Source of the DNA: Bacillota bacterium
GTDB taxonomy: Bacteria > Bacillota > Clostridia > Christensenellales > DTU072
Reading direction: 5' to 3'
DNA length: 64,000 nucleotides
Assembly: GCA_023394875.1 (NCBI GenBank)
Contig: JAEXAB010000003.1
Coordinates: 558,001 to 622,000 of the forward strand
Of the stretch, positions 33,374-43,138 are shown piece by piece. Made by a program: the position numbers and the translations under genes. How positions within the stretch are numbered: the first letter of the stretch is position 1; every line of letters begins with the position of its first letter. The notes beneath the pieces are model-generated. The model was not told the DNA's origin. It saw nothing but the letters and a program-made list of their open reading frames with translations, and did not search any database.

Positions 33374-36300
33374 ATGAAACTTGATAAGGTTTTTAATTTA
33401 GACAGAGGCAATCTTGCCGCTGTCAAGGATTCTTTAGACCATGGCAAAAATACCGTGGTGTTTTTTGCTGCCGAATATAACCGCTTGCATATTGCCTCTG
33501 CCCTCAACCGCCCCTTTTTATACGTAGTAAGCGATTTAATAGCCGCAAGAAAAGCCGTGGATTGCCTTAGTGAATACAGTTTAGGCAACATAGAATTAAT
33601 GCCCGAAAGGGAGGACGTCCTGATTTCCCGACAAGGTACAAACTATGGTTTACTTAATGAAAGGATTCGCATACTTGCCAAATTAATGAGCGGAGAAATT
33701 ACCGGCGTTGTCATAACCGCCGACGCTCTGACCCAATATTATCCTAACAGTACTATTCTCAAAGACAGTATAATCACCGTAGAAGCAGGAGAAATAATTG
33801 ACACCGATAAGCTTGCCGAAAGACTTGTCTATGCCGGTTACCGCAGAAAAAGCGCAGCAGAATCCAACGGAGAGTTTCTGCTTAGAGGTGACGTCTTGGA
33901 TATTTTCCCCATAGGCGAAGATTCCCCTATTAGAATTAACTTTTTTGGTGACACTGTGGAAAGTATCCACCGCTTTAGCGTGGACACTATGCTATCGGGC
34001 GGCAGATTAGAAGAAATAACCATTTTTCCGTCAACCGACATTTTAGTACCCGCAAACGAAGTGGAAGGTATCCTAAACAAAGTAAAACGCGCAAGGAAGA
34101 ATTGTTCGGATTCCTTAACAGAAAGGATAAACGCCGAATGTGAACGCTTTTTAACTAACCCAAGCAGCCCGCTAAATACCTTCTTTATTCCCTTTATCAA
34201 ACAGTATTTAGGGACTATATATGAATATCTACCCGACAACGCGGTAGTTATTTTTGATGATACCAAACAGACCGAAGACAAGCTAAGAGTTAATTACAAC
34301 CGCTTTATACAGAGGGTAAAAAGCATGCACGAATCGGATTTGTGCCTCAAGGAACATAGTGAATCCATACTAAACCTAGAGCAAATAAAGGATTTTTATC
34401 ATGCCGTACTGGGCTTTGGCAGAATAACCTCTCAAATAGGCTTGTTTACTCCTAAAGAAATTTTTAGCATAAAAACTCAAGCCTTGCCTGCTTTTTATAA
34501 CAACATGCCCGACTTTTTTGAGCAGTTGAAAGCGCTTAACCGCAACGGCGCAACGGTAAGGATTTACGTTAAGGACGAAATTTCTCTTGCCGCTCTTGCC
34601 GAAACGTTGCGAAGGGAATTTATCGGCGTAGAAACGGACGTAAAAGACAACACGCCGTGCGGTATTATTGTTGGGAAAGTAAGCCACGGCTTTATTTATC
34701 CCAACGAAAAATTAGTCCTAATAGGAATAAACGACGTTAACAGAAAAGTTGACAGGATAAAGAGCCTCTCACGTAAGAAAATAGTTTTCGAACTGCCCGA
34801 AAAAGGAGATTTCGTTGTTCACGAAAAGCACGGTATCGGAATTAGCGAAGGTATGCAAAGGGTGGCAACGTCCAGCGGCGTAAAGGATTTTTACGTTATT
34901 GCCTACCGTGACGGCGACAAACTATACTTACCTGCCGACCAACTTAACACCGTAGAAAAATACAACGGCGCTACTGCACCGGCCTTGCACCGATTAGGCG
35001 GAGCGGAATTCGAAAGGGTGAAAAATCGCGTCAAGTCCTCTATAAAGGCAATGGCTATTGACCTGCTTTCTCTATATCAATCAAGGTATCAGAAGAAAGG
35101 ACACAAATACCAGCCCGACACCGTTTGGCAAAAGGAAATGGAAGAGGACTTTGAGTATACCGAAACCGACGACCAGTTGATTGCCATAAGCGAAATAAAG
35201 CAGGATATGGAAAGCGGCAAAATAATGGATAGGTTACTTTGCGGCGACGTTGGCTACGGCAAAACCGAAGTGGCTTTGCGGGCAATTTTCAAGACGGTAA
35301 TAGAAGGAAAACAGGCGGCTATATTAGCCCCTACCACAATACTTGCCCAACAGCATTATAATTTAATCTGCGCAAGAATGAACAAGTTCAAACTAAAAAT
35401 AGATTTGCTGTCCCGCTTTGTGCCCAATAAGGATATAAAAGCCTCTCTAGAAAAAATAAAAAAGGGAGAATCCAACATTGTCGTGGCAACGCATAGGATT
35501 CTTAGCCGCGACGTGGAATTTTATGACCTTGGATTATTAGTTTTAGACGAAGAACAGCGTTTCGGCGTTGAGCATAAAGAAAAACTGAAACTTTTCCGCA
35601 ACAAAGTAAACATTTTAAGTCTATCCGCCACCCCAATACCGCGTACCCTGCATATGGCTCTTTCGGGAATAAGGGATATTTCCACCTTGGAAATGCCCCC
35701 GAAAAACCGTCTGCCTGTGGAAACGTACGTTACCGAATATAACGATAACCTACTAAAAGACGCCGTAAACAGAGAATTAAGCAGAAACGGACAAGTTTTT
35801 ATACTATATAACCGCGTTCAGACAATAGAAAAGTTCTATCACAAGGTCTGTTCCCTCTTCGATGAGAACGTAAATATAATTTACGCCCACGGACAGATGG
35901 AAGAAACGGTATTGGAAGACAGAATAAAAGAGTTTTACGACAACAAAGCTCAAGTGCTTATTTCCACCACCATAATAGAAAACGGCATAGACTTACCCAA
36001 CGCCAACACCTTGTTTGTCCTTAACGCCGATAATTTGGGGTTAAGTCAGCTCTATCAGCTAAGAGGCAGGGTTGGAAGAAGCGAAGTGCCCGCATACGCG
36101 TATTTTACGGTGCCCGAAGGAAAGGTGCTTACCACAAACGCCGTAAACAGGCTGGAAGCCTTAATGGATAATACCGAATTAGGCAGCGGCTTTAAGATAG
36201 CAATGCGCGACTTGGAAATCCGCGGCGCAGGCAATTTACTTGGCAGAGAACAGCACGGTCAGATGGAAAAAGTGGGTTACGAAATGTATCTCAAACTAAT

Positions 36301-36784
36301 AAAAGAAGGCATTGACGAAATTCAAGGCAAGACTGTTGACGAAGAAAGAGAAATAGAAATGAAAATCGACGGCGATTACGTCTTGGACGAAAACTATATT
36401 ACCGAAAGTAAAGAAAGGGTTAATTTCTACCGCAGAGTTTCCTGCCTTACCAACCGCGAAGAAGGTCAGGAATACTATAATAATCTCAAAGAAACCTACG
36501 GACAACCGCCCGTTGGCGTTAATAATATCATAAGATTGGGAATAATAAAGAACCTAGCCCAAAAACACTCCATTGCCAAAGTATCTATAACCAAAAACGG
36601 CACCGGACTGTTCTTCTACGACACAAAATGTTTAACTAACGAAAAACTATTTGCGGCAATAAGCTGTTTGGGTAAAAACTGCGTTCTTTCTATGACCGAA
36701 CCTCCTGCAGTCATTTTTAATGACAAAAAGCTCAGTATGAATGACAAAATCAAACTGGTTCTAAATTTTTTATTATCCATTTAA
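33374..36784 (+). CDS. mfd: Transcription-repair coupling factor Mfd
   Basis: 1,136 residues, normal length. UvrB-like N-terminal modules, CarD-like RNA polymerase interaction domain around 470-540 (KGDFVVHEKHGIGISEG), then the translocase: Walker A CGDVGYGKTEVAL, DEEQ box LDEEQRFGVEH, SATPIPRTL, and QLRGRVGRS (motif VI), followed by the C-terminal TRCF domain. It removes stalled RNA polymerase and recruits UvrA. Full and intact. Confidence 0.96.
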   Translation: MKLDKVFNLDRGNLAAVKDSLDHGKNTVVFFAAEYNRLHIASALNRPFLYVVSDLIAARKAVDCLSEYSLGNIELMPEREDVLISRQGTNYGLLNERIRILAKLMSGEITGVVITADALTQYYPNSTILKDSIITVEAGEIIDTDKLAERLVYAGYRRKSAAESNGEFLLRGDVLDIFPIGEDSPIRINFFGDTVESIHRFSVDTMLSGGRLEEITIFPSTDILVPANEVEGILNKVKRARKNCSDSLTERINAECERFLTNPSSPLNTFFIPFIKQYLGTIYEYLPDNAVVIFDDTKQTEDKLRVNYNRFIQRVKSMHESDLCLKEHSESILNLEQIKDFYHAVLGFGRITSQIGLFTPKEIFSIKTQALPAFYNNMPDFFEQLKALNRNGATVRIYVKDEISLAALAETLRREFIGVETDVKDNTPCGIIVGKVSHGFIYPNEKLVLIGINDVNRKVDRIKSLSRKKIVFELPEKGDFVVHEKHGIGISEGMQRVATSSGVKDFYVIAYRDGDKLYLPADQLNTVEKYNGATAPALHRLGGAEFERVKNRVKSSIKAMAIDLLSLYQSRYQKKGHKYQPDTVWQKEMEEDFEYTETDDQLIAISEIKQDMESGKIMDRLLCGDVGYGKTEVALRAIFKTVIEGKQAAILAPTTILAQQHYNLICARMNKFKLKIDLLSRFVPNKDIKASLEKIKKGESNIVVATHRILSRDVEFYDLGLLVLDEEQRFGVEHKEKLKLFRNKVNILSLSATPIPRTLHMALSGIRDISTLEMPPKNRLPVETYVTEYNDNLLKDAVNRELSRNGQVFILYNRVQTIEKFYHKVCSLFDENVNIIYAHGQMEETVLEDRIKEFYDNKAQVLISTTIIENGIDLPNANTLFVLNADNLGLSQLYQLRGRVGRSEVPAYAYFTVPEGKVLTTNAVNRLEALMDNTELGSGFKIAMRDLEIRGAGNLLGREQHGQMEKVGYEMYLKLIKEGIDEIQGKTVDEEREIEMKIDGDYVLDENYITESKERVNFYRRVSCLTNREEGQEYYNNLKETYGQPPVGVNNIIRLGIIKNLAQKHSIAKVSITKNGTGLFFYDTKCLTNEKLFAAISCLGKNCVLSMTEPPAVIFNDKKLSMNDKIKLVLNFLLSI

Positions 36785-36788
36785 TTAC

Positions 36789-36818
36789 TTGATTTATATT
36801 ATACAAGTATTGTATAAT
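36789..36818 (+). promoter_or_regulatory. Promoter of the 777-aa lipoprotein gene
   Basis: -35 TTGATT (36789-36794), 18-nt spacer, -10 TATAAT (36813-36818), 54 nt before the ATG, immediately after the mfd stop. Confidence 0.65.
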
Positions 36819-36872
36819 TGTCTAGAGTATTTATGATAAATTGAGGCGTATTACCTTTTTTGAGGAGTTTAT

Positions 36873-39206
36873 ATGAAAAGACAGAGGATTTTTTTACTTG
36901 CGTTGGCTGTTATACTATTGTGCAGCATGTTACTTACCAGTTGCACTTTTGTAAGAGTTAACGAAGAACGCCAGGCTAACGAAGTTTTAGCCACCGTCAG
37001 TTTGGACTATCAGGGACAGACCCTGTCGCTAACCGTGACGCGTAACGAACTGCTTAGCTACGTAAATTATTTGATTAATCTCTATTCCCAATATCAAATG
37101 CAATATGACGTAAAAGATTTGCTTACCGGCGGGCTTGACGGCTTGATTAATCAAAAATACCTTATTTTGGAAGGTATGGTTTATCTGATGGGGCTTGACG
37201 GTAGAAAAGACTTAATGTACCTAAATACCGACGAATATAAAGCTATCTACGGGACAAAAATCGTACCCGAAGGCGTACTTACCGTTGCCGAAAGATATAA
37301 GTCGATAGCCGACACCAACAAGACCTTTACCGACAGCATAAAATCTTATGTTACTACTTATGAGAACGAGCAGAGAGAAATTATTCTCAGTACCGCCAAA
37401 GAAAAATTAAACGCATATTATCAGGAAGGCTACACCGTTGATACAGTAGATATCTACAACTACGACGCCGAAAACGAAACTTATAATGAAGGTCTATATG
37501 AAGACTCCTTTATTGCCGTTTCTTCAAGTGACGGTTCTGCAACGTCAGAAACCGACTATAATAAGATTTACCTCAAAATAACCCTCAAAAAGAGCGGAGC
37601 CGACAATATGTCTGTATACTACCCCGTCTCTTCCTCCGCCGTAACCAGCGCTGACAAGGATTTGACTACTCTTACCACCGAAGAACTTATCGCGTATAAA
37701 AATTCGGCAGCGTATAAGAGTAACCATATAACCTTAAAAACGGTATCGGTTACTTATGACGAACCGGTTAAGGAAGAAGGTTCCGAAGAGTTTACTTACA
37801 AAACTCACACCGCCAAAGCCGATTATACTTTGGTTACTCCGCGTACAGCTTATGCCGAGAAAGAAGCAGAAGACACCCGCAACGAACAAACCAAGTTTAA
37901 CGAAGGTGACGTGCCTTTCCGCTATACCGCGCTTGACGCCAACGATGACGCTCAAAGAAAAATAATCGAAGACGGTCAAATCTTCAAACACACCCTTACT
38001 ACCTATGCAAGCGATGCCGAAAAGGACGCATACAGACAGTTCCGCGAAGCAAAGAAAGAACAATTGATAGGTTTTGACGCCAATAACACCAAAGACCCTT
38101 ACAACGGACTTTCTTATTACTATTCCAGCAGCTTTGAAAGCGCAGTTCTTGAGGCGGTAAAACACGAAATTACCAAAAAAGCCTTGACCGATACTCCGAT
38201 AACCGATGCGCAAATTCAAAAAGAATACGACACTTTTGTGGCAAAACAAAAGGAAGAATATGACGTGCTTTCCAAGAAAAAGCAAGTGGAAAAGTTTGCC
38301 GAAATTATTAAGACCGACCTTACCAAGTGCTATTACGTACCCATTGACGCTCTTCTAAATTCCGACTTTGAGTATGACGGAACAACCTATACGTACGCAA
38401 CCAACGGCGTTGACGGTAAAGTTACTATAAATATGTTCTATATCGCTCACGTTCTGTTTAAGTGGACCACTGACGTATCCGACGGCTTTAAGAACCTTAT
38501 TGAAGACCGCACCGATGAAGAAGTTAAGCAAATAAAGACCCAGTTTGTGCAGTACCTTACCACCAACAAGAGTAAAATAGCCTATGCAACCGAAGGAGAA
38601 ATCGACGGTGTGTCGGCATTGGAAGCCGCTTTTGAAGTGGAAGAAGCCAACGGAAATATTAAGACTTTCTTAGCTGAAGTTATTATTGCTCAGCTTGAAG
38701 CCGACCTTAATGAAAGCGAAGATCCTTTGCAAACATTTAAGGATTATATGTGCCTATATAATGACGACGGCGGCAAAATGAACAGCGCGCTTGGATACTT
38801 TGTTGCTATGGGAGACATCGCCCACAGCTATGACGGAGACGACTTCCCCAATATGGCTAAGGACTTATATCTTTCCCTTCTTAATGCTAACGTCAACCCG
38901 AACAACGCAAAAAGTATTTCCGAATATGCGTTTACCTCTTATGGTCTGCATATAGAATATATCAGCTTTGCTCCTTTCTACGATATAAACCTTACCGATA
39001 AGAACGCTTTAGGACTTAACTTTAAGTTAGATTTAGACGGAAATACCTTCTATAAGACAATTAAGACTTCCTTAGAAGATACCGTTGAATCCAACGTTTA
39101 CAGCGAATGGACAGGACAATTCAAGAACGAAGAGATAAAAGAAAACCATGCGCAGAAGAACGAAAAGAAAATGAAACAGCTCATTAAGGACTTGAATTTA
39201 GACTAA
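36873..39206 (+). CDS. Large lipoprotein, possible SurA/PrsA-like chaperone
   Basis: 777 residues with a lipoprotein signal (LLTSC box near residue 24). The segment after it (VTRNELLSYVNYLINLYSQYQ...GLINQKYLILEG) resembles the helical N-domain of SurA/PrsA-type foldases, and the gene follows mfd, where PrsA-like genes are often found. No parvulin prolyl-isomerase motif was recognised. The rest is acidic, Lys/Glu/Thr-rich. It acts outside the membrane; a folding or export role is an inference. Confidence 0.55.
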   Translation: MKRQRIFLLALAVILLCSMLLTSCTFVRVNEERQANEVLATVSLDYQGQTLSLTVTRNELLSYVNYLINLYSQYQMQYDVKDLLTGGLDGLINQKYLILEGMVYLMGLDGRKDLMYLNTDEYKAIYGTKIVPEGVLTVAERYKSIADTNKTFTDSIKSYVTTYENEQREIILSTAKEKLNAYYQEGYTVDTVDIYNYDAENETYNEGLYEDSFIAVSSSDGSATSETDYNKIYLKITLKKSGADNMSVYYPVSSSAVTSADKDLTTLTTEELIAYKNSAAYKSNHITLKTVSVTYDEPVKEEGSEEFTYKTHTAKADYTLVTPRTAYAEKEAEDTRNEQTKFNEGDVPFRYTALDANDDAQRKIIEDGQIFKHTLTTYASDAEKDAYRQFREAKKEQLIGFDANNTKDPYNGLSYYYSSSFESAVLEAVKHEITKKALTDTPITDAQIQKEYDTFVAKQKEEYDVLSKKKQVEKFAEIIKTDLTKCYYVPIDALLNSDFEYDGTTYTYATNGVDGKVTINMFYIAHVLFKWTTDVSDGFKNLIEDRTDEEVKQIKTQFVQYLTTNKSKIAYATEGEIDGVSALEAAFEVEEANGNIKTFLAEVIIAQLEADLNESEDPLQTFKDYMCLYNDDGGKMNSALGYFVAMGDIAHSYDGDDFPNMAKDLYLSLLNANVNPNNAKSISEYAFTSYGLHIEYISFAPFYDINLTDKNALGLNFKLDLDGNTFYKTIKTSLEDTVESNVYSEWTGQFKNEEIKENHAQKNEKKMKQLIKDLNLD

Positions 39207-39230
39207 CAAAAACTTTTAATACTATTTATG

Positions 39231-39256
39231 GGCATCGCAAGATGCCTATATTTTTT
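39231..39256 (+). terminator. Factor-independent terminator
   Basis: GGCATC and GATGCC pair around a GCAA tetraloop and are followed by TATATTTTTT. It lies between the lipoprotein gene and the kinase, ending about 12 nt before the kinase start codon. Confidence 0.8.
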
Positions 39257-39268
39257 AGAGAGGTATAT

Positions 39269-40096
39269 ATGAAAGAATTTGATATAGAACTTGTGGGAAA
39301 GGTAGGCAGTATGGCTCTTGTAAATAAAGAGCATGACGATATTGACTACAATATAATAGCAAGGATTAGCCGCTACCTCCACCCCGGCGTTATTTTTATT
39401 ACCAGCGGCGCTACCGAAATAGGCAGACTTGACTATATAAAAAGGACGGGGAAGGAACTTACCGGCGACGAAAACGAAATAAAAGCCGACTATTCTGCGC
39501 AAGGTCAGAGCGTATTGATGGCAAACTACCGCCAGTTTATGGATAGCCGCTATTGTATGAGACAAATCCTTGTAGAACATTTTCATTTCAACGACGAGGC
39601 AAAGAGACAGCACTTAGCAAAAATGCTACTCCGATGCCCTAACCAAAACGCTATACCTATTATTAACTATAACGACCCGGTTAGCGACGAAGAAGTCCGC
39701 AATATGGAAATCCGCTCATTGAGAAAAATCCGCAATAAGGTAGTAGAATGCGTGGATAATGACGAAACGGCAAGTCAGATAGCTTGTCTTGTAAAGCCAA
39801 AATACTTATTGATATTAACAGGCGTTGACGGGATTTATACCGATAAAAACGATAAAAGTTCACTGGTAACCGAAATCAGAGGTAAGGACACTTACGAACT
39901 TCTTTCTAATATAGAACATTATCAGAACTATTGCGACGGCGCCAGCAGAAAGGGAGCCAACGGCGCTAGAGCCAAGTTGGAATATATAAAAGAACCGGTA
40001 AAGAACGGCACTACGGTGTTTATCGCAAACAGCAAATATTATATACCCGAAATATTAAACGGCAACGTTCCATGTACCAAAATTTTCATTGATTAA
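39269..40096 (+). CDS. Amino-acid kinase family protein, glutamate 5-kinase-like
   Basis: 275 residues of amino-acid-kinase fold: VIFITSGATEIGR (phosphate loop), INYNDPVSDEE, VDNDETASQIA and LLILTGVDGIYTDKND resemble glutamate 5-kinase. The C-terminal PUA domain of many ProB proteins is absent, and no proA is adjacent, so a proline role is uncertain. ATG at 39269 follows AGAGAGG; an upstream in-frame start lies in the terminator and was rejected. Unusual opening (ELVGKVGSMAL) in place of the usual VVKVGS. Confidence 0.6.
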   Translation: MKEFDIELVGKVGSMALVNKEHDDIDYNIIARISRYLHPGVIFITSGATEIGRLDYIKRTGKELTGDENEIKADYSAQGQSVLMANYRQFMDSRYCMRQILVEHFHFNDEAKRQHLAKMLLRCPNQNAIPIINYNDPVSDEEVRNMEIRSLRKIRNKVVECVDNDETASQIACLVKPKYLLILTGVDGIYTDKNDKSSLVTEIRGKDTYELLSNIEHYQNYCDGASRKGANGARAKLEYIKEPVKNGTTVFIANSKYYIPEILNGNVPCTKIFID

Positions 40097-40169
40097 TAAA
40101 TGTTAATGTTTATTTAAGTTTTTGGGAATAAACTATAGATACTTGATATTAATTTTTAAGGAGCAAATT

Positions 40170-41615
40170 ATGAAAAAAACAGCTGTTGTAATGTTGATAC
40201 TGTTATTGATTGTGTCGGTATTGACTTTAAGTGCCTGCGATGAACTGAGCGGGGCCTCCGCCTACGAAATAGCGGTTAGAAACGGCTTTGTAGGTACCGA
40301 AGCGGAATGGCTTGAGAGCTTAAAACAAGGAGAATCGGCATATCAGATAGCGGTAAGAAACGGTTATACAGGCACCGAAGCCGAATGGCTAGCTTCTCTT
40401 AAAGGAACAGACGGGACCAACGGACTTAACGGCAATGACGGTGACGATACTTTAACAATAGAAGAAATATATAACGCCGCCGTAAATAGCGGTTTTACGG
40501 GCACTTTCCTAGAATTCCTCAGTGACTATCTGAATTATAATCAAATTACCGTGGATAACACCTATGCCGTAAGCAAAGCATCGTTGAGTGCGGTTAGTAT
40601 CTTCTGTACTTTTAGTAAAAACGTTTTGGTGCCTCCTAACACCTATGTCGAACAGGAATATTCCTCGGCGGGTTCGGGTGTTATTTACAAAATGGACGAC
40701 CAAGGCAACGCCTATATAATTACCAACTATCACGTTGTTTTTGACATAAGCGCAAAACAACCGGGACATATCAGCCAAAATATCTCTATATTGCTTTACG
40801 GTATGGAATACAACAATAGTGCAATATCGGCAACCTACGTCGGCGGCAGTATGATGTACGATATAGCGGTACTACGTATAGTAGAGAGCGATATATTAAA
40901 AAACAGCGCCTCCAAAGCGGCTACCGTTAGTACCGACAGCTACGTAACGGTAGGTCAGACAGCTATAGCTATCGGAAACCCCGAAGCCAAAGGTATTTCG
41001 GCAACCAGCGGTGTTGTAAGCGTGGACAGCGAAACTATAACAATGACGGCAGCCGACAACACAACGTCGGTTGATTACCGCGTAATGCGCGTAGATACTG
41101 CTATAAATTCGGGCAACAGCGGCGGCGGATTATTTAACAGCGCAGGCGACCTTATAGGTATAGTAAACGCCAAAATTATCGACAGCAAAATAGAAAACAT
41201 CGGTTACGCCATCCCGGTAAGCACTGCCGTTGCGGTGTCCGAAAACATAATAGCAAACTGTACCGATGCCTCCAAAACCAAAATGCAAAGATGTCTACTT
41301 GGCATTACTACCGTGGTTGACACCTCCAAAGCAGTATATGATACCAACACTATGCTAACTAAAATTGAAGAAACCATAAAAATATATAACGTTGGCGAAA
41401 CTTCTTTGGTAAAAGACAAAGTTCAGATTGACGATATACTTTTGTCGGTATCTTATAAGGGAGAAACCTATGAACTTAACAGAAGTTATATCCTTGTTGA
41501 CCTAATGCTTGGGACATTGGTGGGCGAAACAATTACCCTAACCTTGTCAAGAAACGGTGAAGAAATAACCCATGAAATACTATTAACCCCCGAATGCGTA
41601 GTGGAAGTTGCATAA
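40170..41615 (+). CDS. HtrA/DegP-like serine protease lipoprotein
   Basis: 481 residues. Lipoprotein signal with LSAC box. Then two near-identical 30-residue repeats (AYEIAVRNGFVGTEAEWL and AYQIAVRNGYTGTEAEWL) and a short Gly/Asp/Asn linker, a motif often seen in phage tail and surface proteins. A trypsin-like domain follows with NYHVVF (His), YDIAVLRI (Asp) and NSGNSGGGLF (Ser), and a C-terminal PDZ-like domain. Likely degrades or refolds misfolded exported proteins at the cell surface. Start ATG 40170 follows AAGGAG. Confidence 0.85.
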   Translation: MKKTAVVMLILLLIVSVLTLSACDELSGASAYEIAVRNGFVGTEAEWLESLKQGESAYQIAVRNGYTGTEAEWLASLKGTDGTNGLNGNDGDDTLTIEEIYNAAVNSGFTGTFLEFLSDYLNYNQITVDNTYAVSKASLSAVSIFCTFSKNVLVPPNTYVEQEYSSAGSGVIYKMDDQGNAYIITNYHVVFDISAKQPGHISQNISILLYGMEYNNSAISATYVGGSMMYDIAVLRIVESDILKNSASKAATVSTDSYVTVGQTAIAIGNPEAKGISATSGVVSVDSETITMTAADNTTSVDYRVMRVDTAINSGNSGGGLFNSAGDLIGIVNAKIIDSKIENIGYAIPVSTAVAVSENIIANCTDASKTKMQRCLLGITTVVDTSKAVYDTNTMLTKIEETIKIYNVGETSLVKDKVQIDDILLSVSYKGETYELNRSYILVDLMLGTLVGETITLTLSRNGEEITHEILLTPECVVEVA

Positions 41616-41641
41616 AAACGAATTAAAAACAATTTCAAAAA

Positions 41642-41668
41642 AACCGCAGAAGATGCGGTTTTTTTTAT
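41642..41668 (+). terminator. Factor-independent terminator
   Basis: AACCGC and GCGGTT pair around AGAAGAT and are followed by a T8 run, about 26 nt after the HtrA-like gene. Confidence 0.9.
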
Positions 41669-41673
41669 TATAG

Positions 41674-41702
41674 TTGCAAATTACTATATTTTGTTATATA
41701 CT
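41674..41702 (+). promoter_or_regulatory. Promoter of the 470-aa lipoprotein gene
   Basis: -35 TTGCAA (41674-41679), 17-nt spacer, -10 TATACT (41697-41702), 20 nt before the ATG. AAAAGGAGG is the ribosome binding site. Confidence 0.6.
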
Positions 41703-41722
41703 AAGGGAAAAGGAGGCTTATT

Positions 41723-43135
41723 ATGAAAAAACTATTGAAAATCTTTGTTCTAGCTATTGTCCTTATATTATCCATGTCGTTGTTTGCCTGCAATCTTGAC
41801 CTGGGCGATGATAAAAACGACCCGGTAGTTTACAGCACAAGTAATAACGGCGCAAGCTATACGTTAAAGCTTTTCCCCGATTACACTTTTGACCTTAACT
41901 ATACCAACAATAACGGTATAAACTCAACAGTTACTGTTCTTAAAGGCAATTATACGGTAGGAAACGGAGAATATTCGATATCCACAAATAAGTATGAAAC
42001 CACGTCGTATACTTTCGGTTTACCTTACCAAACCATGACCGCTTCTGCTGAAGATTTGGAAGACATGAATACCGACTCTATGAAAGTTTCCATAATCAGC
42101 GACGATATTTGTATGATAAACGGAATATTTCTTTTCAAAAACGGAGAAAAGGGCTCCCCTAATATTGTGGCAAAGGTAATTTCTCCTTACAAAGCAGCAG
42201 GATTAGATTATGATTTTACTTGCTCTGTAAACGGAACTATTGCTAATCAGTATCTTATTAAGTACTATGCTGATGCCAGTCAGGAAAGAATATATATTAC
42301 CGAAGAAATGCTCGGAGAGCATGATTTTTCCACTCCAGGCGCCAAATACGTTGAGATAACCTATGCCGAAAATAAAGTTTATCAGGCAAAAGTGCAAGTT
42401 GCAAGCAACGTTACACCTTATTTTAGCTGCAGTAACAGGCTTCCTCTTAACACAACGATAGAAGCTTTCCGCGCCGATACAAGCAATTATATCTCTCTAA
42501 GCGGACATAAAATATATTTTACCGATGAAAACGTGCAAATTGTCGATTTCGATACTACAAAAGATGAAAAAATTACTATAAAAATCACCTATCAGGACTT
42601 TAGCAAGGAAAAGGAAATAATAATATATAATCCCGAAAATCTCAAAATAGAGACTTTCAACGTCAATATCGGTATAGGTGTAGCAATGGGAAGCGATTTA
42701 TCTTTCACCGGTAATGTAACCAAAAACGACGGCTCTAATCATATGGTTACTCCTGATATTGCCGTAGCCGACTATGACAAGAACAAACTACTGCCCCAGG
42801 TAGTTAGTTTTACCTATCAAGGTAACACGGTAAAAAAAGTTGTCTACGTTTATGATATCACCAACAAGGATGTTGTTCTTAATACAAGCGTAGAAAGGAA
42901 AAACGCCGAAGCGCCCGCGTACGTCACTTATGTAGACGGAGCTTTGGACCTTTCCCAACACGAATTAGTCCTAGAAATGGTTGACGGGTCAAGTCAAAAA
43001 GTAGCTCTTACAAATAGTATGTTTAGTTCTTTTGACCCCAAAAATTTCTACAACAATAACTACCAGTATGTGTATATAAGCTACACTCATACCGGCTACA
43101 CCTACTATTTGGAGGTGATAATTAATAAAGGTTAA
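41723..43135 (+). CDS. Lipoprotein with Ig-like repeats
   Basis: 470 residues, lipoprotein signal (LFAC box). The mature part is all-beta by eye, with sections of the bacterial Ig-like type (PEHDFSTPGAKYVEITYAENKVYQAKVQV and similar late sections ending in VYVYD, YYLEVIINKG). Not recognised beyond that. Its stop is 3 nt from the convergent alpha/beta hydrolase stop. Confidence 0.6.
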   Translation: MKKLLKIFVLAIVLILSMSLFACNLDLGDDKNDPVVYSTSNNGASYTLKLFPDYTFDLNYTNNNGINSTVTVLKGNYTVGNGEYSISTNKYETTSYTFGLPYQTMTASAEDLEDMNTDSMKVSIISDDICMINGIFLFKNGEKGSPNIVAKVISPYKAAGLDYDFTCSVNGTIANQYLIKYYADASQERIYITEEMLGEHDFSTPGAKYVEITYAENKVYQAKVQVASNVTPYFSCSNRLPLNTTIEAFRADTSNYISLSGHKIYFTDENVQIVDFDTTKDEKITIKITYQDFSKEKEIIIYNPENLKIETFNVNIGIGVAMGSDLSFTGNVTKNDGSNHMVTPDIAVADYDKNKLLPQVVSFTYQGNTVKKVVYVYDITNKDVVLNTSVERKNAEAPAYVTYVDGALDLSQHELVLEMVDGSSQKVALTNSMFSSFDPKNFYNNNYQYVYISYTHTGYTYYLEVIINKG

Positions 43136-43138
43136 TAA

